Source: Lentinula raphanica
Lineage: Eukaryota; Basidiomycota; Agaricomycetes; Agaricales; Omphalotaceae
DNA length: 64,000 bases
Reading direction: 5' to 3'
NCBI GenBank assembly: GCA_027919835.1
Contig: JANVFP010000034.1
Span: forward strand, 248,001-312,000
In this document: positions 54,108 through 64,000 of the stretch, piece after piece
Numbering within the stretch: position 1 is the first letter of the stretch
How the letters are laid out: each line of letters opens with the position of its first letter
Made by a program: the position numbers and the translations under genes
Notes under the pieces: generated by a model
What the model was told of the DNA's origin: nothing
What the model saw: only the letters and a program-made list of their open reading frames with translations
Databases searched by the model: none

Positions 54108-54128
54108 TATTTTTGTCCAATACGGACC
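54108..54128 (-). repeat. Right terminal inverted repeat of giant element
   Basis: Exact complement of 30324-30344. Host array sequence (GGTGCTGGGCAAGGGTTGCT) begins seven bases further on. Confidence 0.9.
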
Positions 54129-54803
54129 TCAATAGGTGCTGGGCAAGGGTTGCTTGAATTTATACCTCTAGGAGATCCGTCGCTGATAGCCTCTGATCAG
54201 TGATGGCCCTTGATAATAGATATGATGATCATCGATATCGCTCAAATCCTGTTTGGCGAACATCGCGCTCACGGTCAGCCGTTCACGGCTGTAGCCTGTT
54301 CCAGTCTCATCCAGTGTTCCCCTGTGTTCCCCCAGTGACTGAGCTGACTGGAACTGATTGACTGAAGCCTTGATCTGATTTGATGCGCTGGTCCATGCTT
54401 AGTACCGTCGGGCACAGCTGTGCCCCCTTTCCTGGTCGGCCTGGACTCTGGAGCCCGCTTTGCAGATGGGTTATACGCCTTTATACGCTCGCACTCATAG
54501 AATACACGGAAGAGCAGAGATTTTAAGAACTTGAACCTTGAGCTTGAGGCCTTGAGGCCTATACATGTTTGAGACTTGCGGCGATTTCTGCATGGTTGAG
54601 TCACACGTTCGACTGACTGTTGCTCACCGTGAAGCGGCTATTCCCGAAACCCTCGTCATCCGACGCCTCCCTTGCAGATGGTTCTGTCAACTAAGTAGCT
54701 GAACGTCGATACTCATAGTGTACATGAAAGAATCAAGTAAAATTAAAGAATACCATGTAGCTCCTGATAGCTTACACTCGTCGACCATCATTTCAAGCGA
54801 TTG
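54129..54803. other. Remainder of the interrupted host repeat unit
   Basis: GCTGGGCAAGGGTTGCTTGA, GAGATCCGTCGCTGAT and TTTGGCGAACATCGCGCTCA match the sequences upstream of array copies 1 and 2 (about 27250-27395, 28770-28880). So this is the distal part of the third unit, displaced 23.8 kb by the element. No gene seen before the BEM46 stop. Confidence 0.7.
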
Positions 54804-56430
54804 CTATGATCGATATTGTTTCTGCTGTTCCCGCCACTCCTTTCCCACTTCCGCCACAAAGTCACCTATCCTGTTCCAATATCCATGTTGCGCGGTGGTA
54901 TTATCTAGCTTTGCTGAGGAAACACCACGATTCAATGTATGTTGGACACTCACTATGGGTACCTTCAGGAAAGAGAATGAATTGAGTTCGCTCCTCATTC
55001 ACTTCGTCTTCGTTCTTTCCTTCTTGAGAGATAGACAGAGGCGAGAGCCCGAGCGTTTTTCTCGTATGTGGTCTAGCTGAGAAGATCTTACGAAGGTATT
55101 TCATGTGTTTCGGTGGTACCTACAAACGCCTGAGTTGATTCTAGATAGAACACACGAAGACAACTCACTAGTGTATCTGACTGTCCGCTCAATAGCAATA
55201 CATTCATCTCCCTGGGTATACCCTTGTATTCCTTTCCAAGCCCTTTCCCGACTCGAGCAAGCGAGCCTCCACCGCCCTCGAGTACTTGTTTGGCAGCTAG
55301 ATCCAATACTCCATTCGCTGTTTCCAGACGTTCCCTAAACGATTCCTTCATTTCTTTATCATCTTTCTCGCTCGCTCCTCCCGCTGATTTATCCTCAACC
55401 CAAGTTCGCGATACAACGTCAGGAATTCCGATGACTTTACCTGCACTCTCCCATCGTTGATGACAGAGCCACCTGAAAGGGCCGAGAAGAGGTAGAACGT
55501 GAGGGACAAGGAGACGGAGTGAGAGGAACGTGTTTTCGAGTATCAATCCCGAAATCTAAAGCCAGTATGAGTGATAAAGCGCATATCAGATCTGGATGTG
55601 ACTCGTACTTCTCCGGGGAACCGACTAGCCAGATCAATAGAGACTGCGCCTCCTATACTCTGTCCATAGAGAATCTATAATCATGTTAAATGTGCAGCTT
55701 GCGAACGAACGTAGGATCCCGACATACCACTGGCGTATTCCTTAGCCTAGGATCACCTCTCACAAATTCCAACGCAGTGACCGCATCGATAGCGAGTCCA
55801 TTCTCTGATGGTGTTCCGGTTGACTCTCCATATCCACGATATTCAACGCCCAGCACATTACACCGCATGACTTGCTGGAACATCATTCCCAATGGAATCC
55901 TGTGTCCAGCGTTGCCTCCGTTCCCGTGAAACATGATTACCGTAGGCCTTTGCGAGACTAACTGACAATGGTCATGAGCCTAAGCGGGATACACAAGCTT
56001 GAAATGATGCACGAACCTCTTCATCGGACATCTCTGAGTAGCCCGATTCTGTTGCACCTTCTATCGCGCTAATGGGAACTTTGGGCAATGACCTGAATTT
56101 CGTCGCCTTTGAAACCAGATATGACGCTCTAGCCTCTAGTTCAAGAAAGTGCAAAGCATTTCGTACCTTTGGGAGTTCTTTCTTTTGGGGTAGCAGATAG
56201 CATCTGAGAATTTCTCCGTCCTTCGTTTTCAGTTCGACAAGTTCGTGGTGAAGACCATACGATGCTGGCTCGGCCGGTGGTCCGTCATCTCCAATCTGCG
56301 TGAACGCTGAGGGGTAAATCAAGTAGCTCTGTCCGTAGTAGAGAAGCCCAGCGCTGAGAGTTCCGAGACCTACAGTGGTGGCGAACGCGCCTTTGGCCAC
56401 AGTAGTAAGTGAAGGGAAAAAGGAGGACAT
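54804..56430 (-). CDS. BEM46/ABHD13-like alpha/beta hydrolase
   Basis: Starts MSSFFPSLTTVAKGAFATTVGLGTLSAGLLYYGQSYLIYPS, an N-terminal membrane anchor. Then LVELKTKDGEILRCYLLPQK, TVIMFHGNGGNAGHRIPLG (HGxGG oxyanion loop), NVLGVEYRGYGESTGTPSE, ILYGQSIGGAVSIDLASRF (nucleophile Ser in GQSIGG), GLILENTFLSL and LLLSGQSDTLV (Asp of the triad). The last exons give PPKHMKYLRKIF, FILFPEGTHTKLDNTTAQHGYWNRI (catalytic His in GTH, across an intron) and GKEWREQQKQYRS, stop at 54804. All triad residues are present. BEM46 proteins sit at the ER/plasma membrane and are linked to polarity in fungi; the substrate is unknown. An extra ~60-residue insert (DKSAGGASEKDDKEMKES..) precedes the Asp. Five or more introns. 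Confidence 0.87.
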
Positions 56431-56627
56431 GAGGAAATAGCTTCGTTGTTGTCATTGAGGCCGAGGCCTGGGTGCGACGGGAGCGCGGGCCGGCTGACCG
56501 CGCCTTTACATCTCTTAGCGTCTCCTCCGTCGTCTCCTACTTCAAGTTTTCGTCAAAGCCCTCCGCATTCTATGTGTATCTACAAACTACCTTTCTACAG
56601 AAAACGGGCACGACTCTGGATCTGGGC

Positions 56628-57344
56628 TCAGAATGGTTGTCTCATTAAGTATTTGAACAACAATTCCGAATCGATTGGTTGGCCGCAACTGGAGCTCCAA
56701 GTTTTACCCTCTTTTTCCGATTGCGCTTTTTCTACGCCCTCAAGGATTCCCCTGATCCGCTTCTCTACAGCTCCAAATCCGGGGACCGGTTTCCTTTCAT
56801 CGCGCGGCATCGACATTGACAGCAAGTAGTATATCGTTTCGATCATCCATCTGCATCCCTGGTATTGACCGGTTGCCTGCTGCAGCTTTTGGATCGTAGC
56901 TGCATCTGCATTGTCAAGGATGATGTTCTCTACTGCTTCTGGCGCAACCGAGATGCCCAAATCTGCTGTGTCGGCAATCTCTGATTTCCTCAGTTTTCGA
57001 TATGCCAACTCAGTGACTTGGACACGTTCTGCCCGGGCTTTGGTCCAAACATGATAACCGTAGCCGCACTTGAAGACTAGTGAGTCTGTGGAACCCTTCA
57101 TATACCCGACGATGATATATCTTCGAGGATCTGCCATGGGTATCAGTAAGCGCCAAATAAGTAGAATGGTGGTTCCACCTGGGTCAACGATTCCGGGTTT
57201 TACTTCGACTTTTTTAGAAGGACACGGAATTGTCGGATCTCGGAGTTCTTCGGGGGGCGCAGGCAATGCATCTGCCAAGAAGATGTGCAGAGAGAGGATG
57301 CACACGGTGAAAAGTAATACGATAGGGGAAAAGATGGATCGCAT
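56628..57344 (-). CDS. Secreted protein resembling the tandem family, dispersed member
   Basis: Single open frame of 238 residues. Signal peptide MRSIFSPIVLLFTVCILSLHIFLADALP. Then CPSKKVEVKPGIVDPGG, RRYIIVGYMKGSTDSLVF, RVQVTELAYRKLRKSEI and ENIILDNADAATIQKLQQATGQYQGCRWMIETIYYLLSM, ending LLFKYLMRQPF. The order (KVEV strand, GI/VG strand, helix with Cys-x-Trp followed by I.YLL) parallels copies 1-3, although identity is low. Its upstream DNA also has TTCGACCAGCG (about 57545), a word found upstream of the array copies. I therefore place it as a divergent fourth member. Function unknown. Confidence 0.6.
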   Translation of the reverse strand: MRSIFSPIVLLFTVCILSLHIFLADALPAPPEELRDPTIPCPSKKVEVKPGIVDPGGTTILLIWRLLIPMADPRRYIIVGYMKGSTDSLVFKCGYGYHVWTKARAERVQVTELAYRKLRKSEIADTADLGISVAPEAVENIILDNADAATIQKLQQATGQYQGCRWMIETIYYLLSMSMPRDERKPVPGFGAVEKRIRGILEGVEKAQSEKEGKTWSSSCGQPIDSELLFKYLMRQPF

Positions 57345-58258
57345 GTTGGGAAAGAGCGCAACTAGTCAACTGGAAAGTGAATCGAAGATGATTGTGTATG
57401 CAGTGAAAAATGAGATGACGGTAGATGACGGTTCAGGAAAGATTCTGTGGAATGATTGGTGAGGCTGTAAACGAGTCAATGAATGACCTAGATACTTAGT
57501 GGGAACGACAACGTCTCACGGTAGTGTGGAGATTGAAGATGTGATTTCGACCAGCGAAATTTTTACTGAAAGACTTGCGGAACACTAAAGCATCACAGTC
57601 AGCGTTTGTCGAACAATGATGAACGTTTTTCTATAAGGGAGGGACTTATAAGAGGAGCGTGTACTTCACAGTACGTGCTATCGAAAAAATACACGAACAA
57701 ATGGCACCCACCTCAAGAACGAGCAGCTTTTAAAATGTTTCGACCAAATTGAACAAATAATATCAGTCTCGGATGTGGGGTGAAGCGTGCCAGATCAGAA
57801 TACCTACCGAACCAGCGTTGGGGGGAGGGGCCGGGGGCTTTGTGAGGAAGGAGGAAAATTGTGTCCGCTGAGTCTTTTGAAGCATTTTCGTTCAGTCCGA
57901 TTGGACGAGAGATGACAAAAATCATCATTTTTCTCCGGACCAGCGATCAACGGATGAGGGACTTATTGCAAGTTATCATAGACTTCTGAGATTTATCGCT
58001 GGGCAGTGGTGATGGGGGGTGTAAGGAGGTGTAAGGTAACAAGGTTGTAAGGTTTCAACGTTCAACAATGATGCAGCACCATCAGTGACTGCGAGTTCAT
58101 ACCTGTTGAACATGTTAGACTCAACGGTCGTTACAGATTATTGTAGCCTGGCTAGCCGTCTTGATGTTCACAAAAAAAGAGTAAACTCGTTTGTGAAATA
58201 TTGATACCAGTGGTAGCTCCTCGTGAACTGGGTGTAATTTCTTCAAACTTGCTGATGA
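57345..58258. other. Intergenic, no gene seen
   Basis: About 900 bp. Left part is the upstream region of the secreted protein with one repeat-unit word. No supported coding sequence. Confidence 0.4.
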
Positions 58259-58510
58259 CAATTGTAAGCGATAGATAACTTGAAGTATCTCCCTCAAAAT
58301 TGAAATATGCAAGTCCATACACCGGAAGGGCACTGGCATGCGACGTTTCATCCAGGTTTCATCAGGTTCCATCCCGTTTCACCACGATCTTTTCGTCCGT
58401 CCGTCGCCAACTTTAGCATCTTTCATGAGCTTCAACAACTCGACTCGCCTATTTCTTCGTGTTCCTCTCATCGAACCTATCGAACCCGCCATATGTTTCT
58501 TGTGGTGTCT
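58259..58510 (-). pseudogene. Decayed partial copy of the Rab gene 3' end
   Basis: Sequence 58259-58510 aligns with 58681-58870 (shared ACACCGGAA, CGATCTTTTCGT, CTCTCATCGA.CCTATCGA). In the minus strand it still spells AGSIGSMRG like the Rab tail, but the Cys-Cys prenylation end is gone. A partial duplicate without function. Confidence 0.6.
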
Positions 58511-58818
58511 GTTGTTACCTTTTGTCAGACCCACTTTTGGCAGATTGAGAGGTACTTGCGAGACCATTGAATTCTTTGAATGACCTGACGAAGCCTGACG
58601 ATGACTTGGAGATCTCTTCCAGTGTCCACGTTGTACAGGCACAATGCGAACAAGGTTTGGTGGGTCCCTGGAAATTACAAAGGAAATTGTGAGCGACAGA
58701 TAATTCATATATTCCCCTCAAAAATAAGAATATGCATAAAGTAACACTACACCGGAAACTTAAAGGGTATGCGGCAGTTTCATCGCGATCTTTTCGTGTG
58801 CACATCGCCACCTTGCCC

Positions 58819-60623
58819 TCATGAGGTACAACAATTCGACCCGCCCGCTCCTCTCATCGAGCCTATCGAGCCCGCGACACCATTCAGACTATTCAAAGTG
58901 ACAGTCATACCCCCACTCCACGACCTGGCCACACCACCACCTCCAGTCCCCGCATTCCCCTTCACTCTGTTTCCATTTCCGTTTCCATTTCCATTCCTGT
59001 CCGATTTCCTTCGTTTCCTCCTATGATTCGTCCCAGGTATCCTCACATACTCAACATCTTCCTCCCCGTCCCTCCGTTTCTGTTCCTGTTCACTTTCCCA
59101 ATCCCATTGCTTGACGACTCGTTTCGCGACGTATTCAAAGACGTCGTTTACGCCTTCTCCGGTTTTCGCAGACGCGAAGAATAAACGGGGTCCGGTGTCT
59201 GGCGGTGCTTGGACTTCGGTGGAGGAGTCCGAAGGGGGCTCGAGTTCCAAGCGGAGATGGGAATGGGGATGAGAAGAGGAAGGTAAGAGAGGTGGGGAAG
59301 GTGAAGATGGTAGAGAAGGTGTCGAGGATGAACTTGATAGTGAGTTTCTGTGTATAGTATTGTTGTTGTTGTTGTTGTGTGAATGAAAGTGTGAATGTTT
59401 AGAGTGTGAGGGTGATTTGATTGGCGGAGCTGGTGAAGGCGAGTGGGGATAAACACGCCATAAAGGACGAGACGAAGATGAGATGGCAGAAAAGAAAGAT
59501 TCTGCGGCAGAGGAAGACGACGCTAGCGAGCTGATTGAATCGTAGCGTGGCCTGAGGTCACTGCTCGGAGCATGAACTACGTTGGAGAACTCTCTTGGAC
59601 TCCCTCGGTGTTCATCATACTCCTCCCTCCTACGATGTCCGGAATGAGCTGAGTCAAATTTATCCCAGTTGCTAGGCGTCAACGTCACAGCACTTGTGTT
59701 GCCTGCGCTCAAACTTCCCAAGCTACCTGGCTTGCCGGAGCTTTCTATAACCAGAGGTGGGAGAGGTCTGGGAGGATAGGAGCCTGAGCCGGAGGCTAAT
59801 AACAAGTCCGGGGAGCTCCTTGCTGAGAGATAGGGATCATATACGGACGAAGAGGGCGTGTGATAGATGGAAAGTCCTGAGACAGAGCTAGAGGCGTATA
59901 TTGAGCGAGTCAAGTTTGGGTCTGTTGATCTCGAGCGTGATTTTGACCGAGGCTGAGAGATAGACAGAGACGAAGATGGCGACAAGAGCTGATGAGCCTG
60001 CAAAGCTTGCCTTGAGTTGATTCGTGTTGGGGTGGCAGTCAGTTGACTGGCTGATAAAGGGTCGTCAGATTCTTCGCCATTGTCGTGATACAAGTCCGGA
60101 GGAATGAGTGTGTCCAGAAACGATTCGGCCTGGCTAACTGATATCTTTCCTTCGCCCAAATCAACCTTGTTTCCGACAACCACGCAACAGAAATTTCCGA
60201 GCTCGTCGTCCTCCAGAGGAGCGTGAACTTTGAATTCTAGCCACCATTTCTTCAGCGCATGCAGAGTATCGGGAGCGTTGACATCGAAAACCAGCAATGC
60301 AGCATCTGCACCACGAAAGAATGCGGAGGATAAAGAGGAGAAACGTTCTTGGCCTGCTGTATCCTGTTGAGCAAATCGAAATATTAGTTACAAAGCTGAG
60401 ATGGAGATAAGTGATGGCTAGACGTACATACCCAGATCTGCAGCGTCACCATCTCCCCTGAAGCATCGTCAACTTTGACCATCTTGGTGATAAAGTCTGC
60501 ACCGATTGTCGCCCGGTAACCGGTTGAGAAACGTTGGGAGATGTACTGGCCCCGCATACTGGTCTTGCCCACTCCTGCAGCACCGATGACGACGAGTTTT
60601 ATCGTACGTTGGGGGATCATCAT
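58819..60623 (-). CDS. Rab7-like small GTPase with ~300-residue insertion
   Basis: Exon 1: MMIPQRTIKLVVIGAAGVGKTSM (P-loop GAAGVGKT), YRATIGADFITKMVKV (switch I, ATIGADF). Next exon: DTAGQERFSSL (switch II) and AFFRGADAALLVFDVNAPDTL. Last exon: VVVGNKVDLGEG (NKxD guanine motif). Then comes a low-complexity Ser/Pro/His/Asn-rich insert from roughly residue 160 to 470, and the final GTPase strand LFFASAKTGEGVNDVFEYVA (SAK motif). The C-terminus is GGSNCCTS, a geranylgeranylation-type CC. Core motifs are closest to Rab7/Ypt7, which drives late endosome/vacuole fusion. The large insert between G4 and G5, with polyN (NNNNNN) and RNGNGNGNGN tracts, is unusual; it is an uninterrupted open frame, so I take it as real coding sequence. 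Confidence 0.85.
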
Positions 60624-62243
60624 GGCCAGCAGTCAGAGTTTGACGAGACCTATGTCCGTTGGTGCAGCTTCGCTCAGGCGTCCGTGTGCTGATTGTTATG
60701 AAGAGAACTTGGGTAACTGGGTTGAAGTACATTGAGCGCTTCTGAAAGGTGCTCCGGCAACCGGCCGGGAGTTGCCGAATAGAAGGCCGTCAAGCCGAGG
60801 GTCCGGGCCTTCAACTTCATCGTCGAACGCGTCTCTTCAGTATTACTGTCATTGTGTAGCCTTCCTTCAAAGTTTTCCAACATCATCATACTCTACGAGC
60901 TTCAAGCTTCAAAGTTTCAAGGTCAAGCTGTACTACGATCTGTAAGGAGGGATTCAACCTCAAGCTAGCCCAACTATTCGAATTTCGGATTATTGGCCTT
61001 CGGACACAGTGGATAACCTTATAGTACGCGCACGGCACTGGTGTTGCGGTAGTTGGATATCTTAGTGAGCTCCGTTACTTTAGAGCTCAGGCAAAAGTCC
61101 TAATCAAACTCAATGAACGTTAGAATATCGACTACAGCGCCGGACTCACCAGGACTCACCCCTTCTCCATCGTACCCCATTTGCTCTCTATACACAAGCG
61201 AAGGCTGTGAGGACTAGCCAACAACTTAAACCCGTTTGAGCTTGGTTTAGCTCGTTTTCGTGCGAGACAGAATCTCAAGTTTTGGCATTCATCAGCGACG
61301 GAAGGAGGCTTGAAGGCATACATGAATGATGACATCCTGTGCAGGGATTCGGGAACGACAGCAGAGCGCCCAAATGAGATTCGGATTATCCGTCCTCGAG
61401 ACACGACTTCAAGAGCAGAGTATCGAGTCTGAAAATTTTTTTTTGCACCCAAGACCCATGCAGAACTTTGACCCTCTTTCGACCACAATGCAGGCTTGTT
61501 TGCTTGTTTTTTCAGCTCCGAGTCGCGATCGATAGAACACAATGATCATACCCGGTGAAAAAGACCACGAGGTATAGCTCCAATTGTTTTTGAACTTTGG
61601 ACCAGTAAAACGAGTAGGACGATCCAACGGACCCCTGCATCCGACGTCGACAAAGACCAGGACACTACCTGACACTACCCAAAATCTTTCCCCATCTTGA
61701 CGGGAACGAGGGCGAAGGTCGTGCTATTGCCCTGCAGTTCAATATATCTGTTGACATTATTGACACCTCTGCGGCATGTCGATATCGATGGATGAATGGT
61801 TACCACACGAGTTTTGCAGCCCAGGCGCGAACTACTCGTACGAAAAGCATTGTACGTGCCATTAGGTGCCATTCAATAAATTCTGCTTCCGCAGTTGGGG
61901 TGTTTGTAAATGAAAGGCACCGCAGTTTTTGTTTTTGCTGTTTTTCCTGTTTTGAGACGGAAGATCGCCACCCCGAGATCGGACTTTGTGTTTTATGGCT
62001 GCGCTGCAAGACCGAACCCTAAAATCGCTTGTCTCTATAAAAAGACACGTTTATTCTAGGTTTTGTCTTCGTTCCTCCATCCCACTCTCTCTCACCCACC
62101 TCCTTCCTTACTGACCAGACCACTCGTCCTGCGCTAGCGCCTGACTGCATCCCCATATCGATTACCGAAATCGAATACGGTCATTACCACATTCAACTCT
62201 ACTACCGTCACACCGACCTACACCTTCACTAACTATAACAACA
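60624..62243. other. Intergenic, no supported gene
   Basis: About 1.6 kb between divergently placed genes. A minus-strand frame of 128 codons at 61156-61542 (MCSIDRDSELKKQANKPALW..) has no motif. C/T-rich stretches just before 62244 (TCCATCCCACTCTCTCTCAC) look like a fungal promoter/leader. Confidence 0.4.
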
Positions 62244-63074
62244 ATGCCTTCTACAACCGGTTCTGTCGCTAGACTCGCCCTCCTCGTCGAGATCGTCCTT
62301 CCCTTCCTTCTCCTCGTTCTGGTCGCAGCCCCTGCTCAGGCTATCGTGGTACCCGTCCACCATATTCTCCGTCGAGACAACGGTTTCCACCCCGGCGGAG
62401 AGTTCCACGATCATTTCAGAAACGGTAATCCAGGCGCGGGATCTTCCTCTGCTGAGGTTGACGACGCTTCCACGAGTACCGCGGCCGAGGCCACTACTGA
62501 GGCCACTACGGACGATGTCACTGCTACCCCGACCACATCGACGGACACGACTGCAACTGCTACGTCGACCGCTTCTGTTTCTGGAACGACTTATACTGGT
62601 GCCGCCACGTATTACAACCAGGGAGGCGTTGCAGGTATGTTTGAATTTTGGATTCTTTGATCGAACAATTAGCTGTATCGTCATTGCCTAGGTGCTTGCG
62701 GAACTGTCCACACAGATCAAGACTTCATAGTTGCTGTCCAGTCGGCGATGTTCTCTCAAGATCTTTGTGGCAAGACTGTGGTCATCACGAACGATGCGAG
62801 CGGAGCTGTACGTTTACTCTACATATTCGTGCATATTGATTCGATATTGATGCACGAACTTCTTTTCGTAAAATAGCAAACTACGGCTACTGTTGCAGAC
62901 GAATGCCCTGGCTGCAGTACCAGCACTTCGCTGGATCTCTCCGTGGCTGCATTCGAAGCCTTGTCAGACCTGAGCGTCGGTACCTTTGCCAGTAAGTCAA
63001 CACAGGCGTGGTCAGGAGCTTGATTCTAATGGTTTCGGTCTTCTCTTTCAGTCACTTGGGTTCTCGAAGATTAG
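62244..63074 (+). CDS. Secreted expansin/RlpA-like double-psi beta-barrel protein
   Basis: Four exons in phase: 62244-62634, 62692-62807, 62877-62991 and 63052-63074, 214 residues. A hydrophobic signal (LLVEIVLPFLLLVLVAAPAQA), then a Thr/Ala/Ser-rich linker (about residues 75-115) lead to the domain SGTTYTGAATYYNQGGVAGACGTVHTDQDFIVAVQSAMF, DLCGKTVVI, TTATVADECPGCSTSTSLDLSVAAFEAL and SVGTFAITWVLED. The GACG, HTDxDxIVA, CGK, DECPGC and LDLS elements define the barwin-like barrel of expansin-related proteins, cerato-platanin neighbours and papain inhibitors. It lacks the second expansin domain. Likely acts in the cell wall or on plant polymers; no catalysis is implied. Confidence 0.88.
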
Positions 63075-63604
63075 ATGGTCCTTCACATCTAGCTCGCTCG
63101 GGAAACACGCCCCGCTCGCTACGCCGTTGCAGTTTTCTCGTCGCCAATCGGTACGAGCCACATATACAAGCCCTTCTTGGCTGTTGTGTCTCCTATCCTC
63201 CCTCGTTGCCTATCATGCATTCGAGGCTCACATTCTCGACATTCTTTTCACATTTTTCTCTGGTCTTACTGTTGGGTTACTACATTATTTGCGTTCATTA
63301 TTCTCAGTGCCCGAGTGGTACTAAGTTCTCCCTTTACGATACATATTTCTTGCGCCGTGCGCGCCTCTGGCCCTCTTCTGGATGTGTTTCTGACCATCCT
63401 TGCTTTATGCAGCTGTAGTCTGTATTTTCTACAACCACATTGATTGTACACGGTGGCCAGCCACTCTTTATTCTATTGAACCAATAGAAGATTCTGTCTA
63501 TAGATGTGCTCACTGCTCTCGAACAAGTACACTTACGCTGATGTCATCGTACGGCAAAATCAACTAGCGCTAAAATTCGCACACTTGCTTTCCCCGCGTC
63601 TGTC
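63075..63604. other. Intergenic, no gene seen
   Basis: About 530 bp, T-rich, between two plus-strand genes. Open frames here have no family pattern. Confidence 0.4.
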
Positions 63605-64000
63605 ATGGCGACTTTCGCAAAATCATCGTTCAACGCAGCTGTCTATGCAGCATCTAGACCGACGTATCCGAAATCATTGTTCCAACTCATCTTTAACTAC
63701 CACGAAAAAGGAGCTGCTGCATTACCAGGAAACAGTAGCGGTGGCAATCTCTCTTCCAATCCCCTTAAAGCTCGATGGAATACCGCTGTAGATCTAGGTT
63801 GCGGAACAGGTCAAGCGACGACTGAGCTGCATCCTTTTCAACGAGTCATTGGTGTGGACCCAAGTCAGGGTATGGTGCAGAGGGCGAGAGAACACGTTGA
63901 AGAGCTTCTCGGTAATGGTACGTGCTCAAACCTCTTTCCGCGAAAGTGGGTCTCAAACATGTTATTATCCCAGAGAAAACTTCTCAGTTCTCTTTCGTTC
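63605..64000 (+). CDS. SAM-dependent methyltransferase, 5' part
   Basis: ATG at 63605 gives MATFAKSSFNAAVYAASRPTYP, KSLFQLIFNYHEKGA, then NTAVDLGCGTGQATTELHPFQRVIGVDPSQGMVQRAREH and EELLGN up to a GTACGT donor near 63917. VDLGCGTGQ is motif I (SAM-binding) and IGVDPSQGM is the acidic post-I motif. The F..xxYxxxRPxYP start is typical of the class I family that includes trans-aconitate and crg1-like methyltransferases of fungi. The rest lies beyond the window; 63918-64000 is intron or the next exon. Substrate unknown. Confidence 0.82.
   Translation, partial: MATFAKSSFNAAVYAASRPTYPKSLFQLIFNYHEKGAAALPGNSSGGNLSSNPLKARWNTAVDLGCGTGQATTELHPFQRVIGVDPSQGMVQRAREHVEELLGNGTCSNLFPRKWVSNMLLSQRKLLSSLSF

Larger units (their letters stand above)
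30324..54128. mobile_element. Giant TIR-bounded DNA transposon, 23,805 bp
   Basis: A 21-bp sequence beginning GGTCCGTATTGGACAAAA starts at 30324, and its exact complement ends at 54128. Both ends continue into AT-rich DNA with repeated TCGTGATCAC words. Outside the ends, the left and right flanks belong to the same host repeat unit (secreted-protein array), which shows the segment is an insertion. Inside lie a DDE integrase-core gene, HECT-like, JmjC, TET/JBP-like and GIY-YIG-like genes, decayed host-gene fragments and nested small elements. No clean target duplication is visible. No reverse transcriptase, LTR, Helitron helicase or tyrosine recombinase was recognised. The DDE protein is the obvious mobilising enzyme, by inference. 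Confidence 0.82.

Noticed and set aside
30324..54128. Starship-type or Helitron element
   Set aside because: No DUF3435 tyrosine recombinase or RepHel helicase was recognised, and TIRs with a DDE gene point to a cut-and-paste-type element.
30324..54128. KDZ transposon, because of the TET/JBP gene
   Set aside because: No KDZ transposase or its Cys clusters were recognised; the only transposase-like gene is the integrase core. Kept as an open alternative in the findings.
61156..61542. 128-codon minus-strand hypothetical gene
   Set aside because: No motif, no splice support and an unremarkable length for chance.

Overview
This is a window of a filamentous basidiomycete (Agaricomycetes-like) nuclear genome. 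Genes are broken by many short introns (about 45-70 bp, GT-AG with an occasional GC-AG). The content is typically basidiomycete: a HGDLKG-type TKL-like kinase, an F-box/LRR-like protein, a lineage-specific 7-TM protein, an ArAE/DUF2421 membrane protein, an expansin/RlpA-like secreted protein and a BEM46 hydrolase. No rRNA, CRISPR array or bacterial-type operon was seen.

Left host arm (1-30323): GPR1/FUN34/YaaH acetate transporter (-), kinase (-), 7-TM protein (+), the ribosome-associated Hsp70 Ssz1 (+), a small secreted protein (+), an F-box protein (-), a peroxisomal dienoyl-CoA isomerase/enoyl-CoA hydratase with a C-terminal SKL (+), a secreted Pro/Ser/Thr repeat protein (+), a Fen2/Liz1/Dal5-type MFS transporter (-), a large ArAE-type membrane protein (-), then a tandem array of three paralogous small secreted proteins of unknown function (-), with one repeat unit about 1.5 kb long.

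Centre (30324-54128): a 23.8-kb giant transposable element bounded by 21-bp perfect terminal inverted repeats (starting GGTCCGTATTGG) and inserted in the upstream region of the third secreted paralog. It carries a HECT-like E3 ligase with a ubiquitin-interacting motif (+), an unrecognised gene (-), a DDE integrase-core transposase candidate (-), a very large Pro/acid-rich JmjC protein (-), a TET/JBP-type 2-oxoglutarate dioxygenase (+), decayed and fused fragments of host genes (GH20 hexosaminidase, phosphatidylserine decarboxylase 2) and a GIY-YIG/T5orf172-like protein (-). Inside it are younger insertions: a TIR element with telomere-like repeats lying wholly within a TET intron, a 768-bp hAT-like element with 8-bp target duplication in the GH20 fragment, and a 303-bp Harbinger-like MITE with TTA duplication. 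A palindrome of the form GGGCGYTAAAC..GTTTAACGCCC recurs at promoter-like positions in the element, and a 50-bp x4 array stands before the transposase gene. A transposase packaged with enzymes for oxidised methylcytosine, histone demethylation and ubiquitin is the most striking feature of the window.

Right host arm (54129-64000): the remainder of the interrupted repeat unit, a BEM46-type alpha/beta hydrolase (-), a fourth, divergent secreted protein resembling the array (-), a decayed copy of a Rab tail, a Rab7-like GTPase with a huge low-complexity insertion (-), an expansin-like double-psi beta-barrel secreted protein (+) and the 5' part of a SAM-dependent methyltransferase (+) running off the end.

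Exon limits were read by eye from frame continuity and splice consensus. Family names rest on remembered motif patterns; no search was run.
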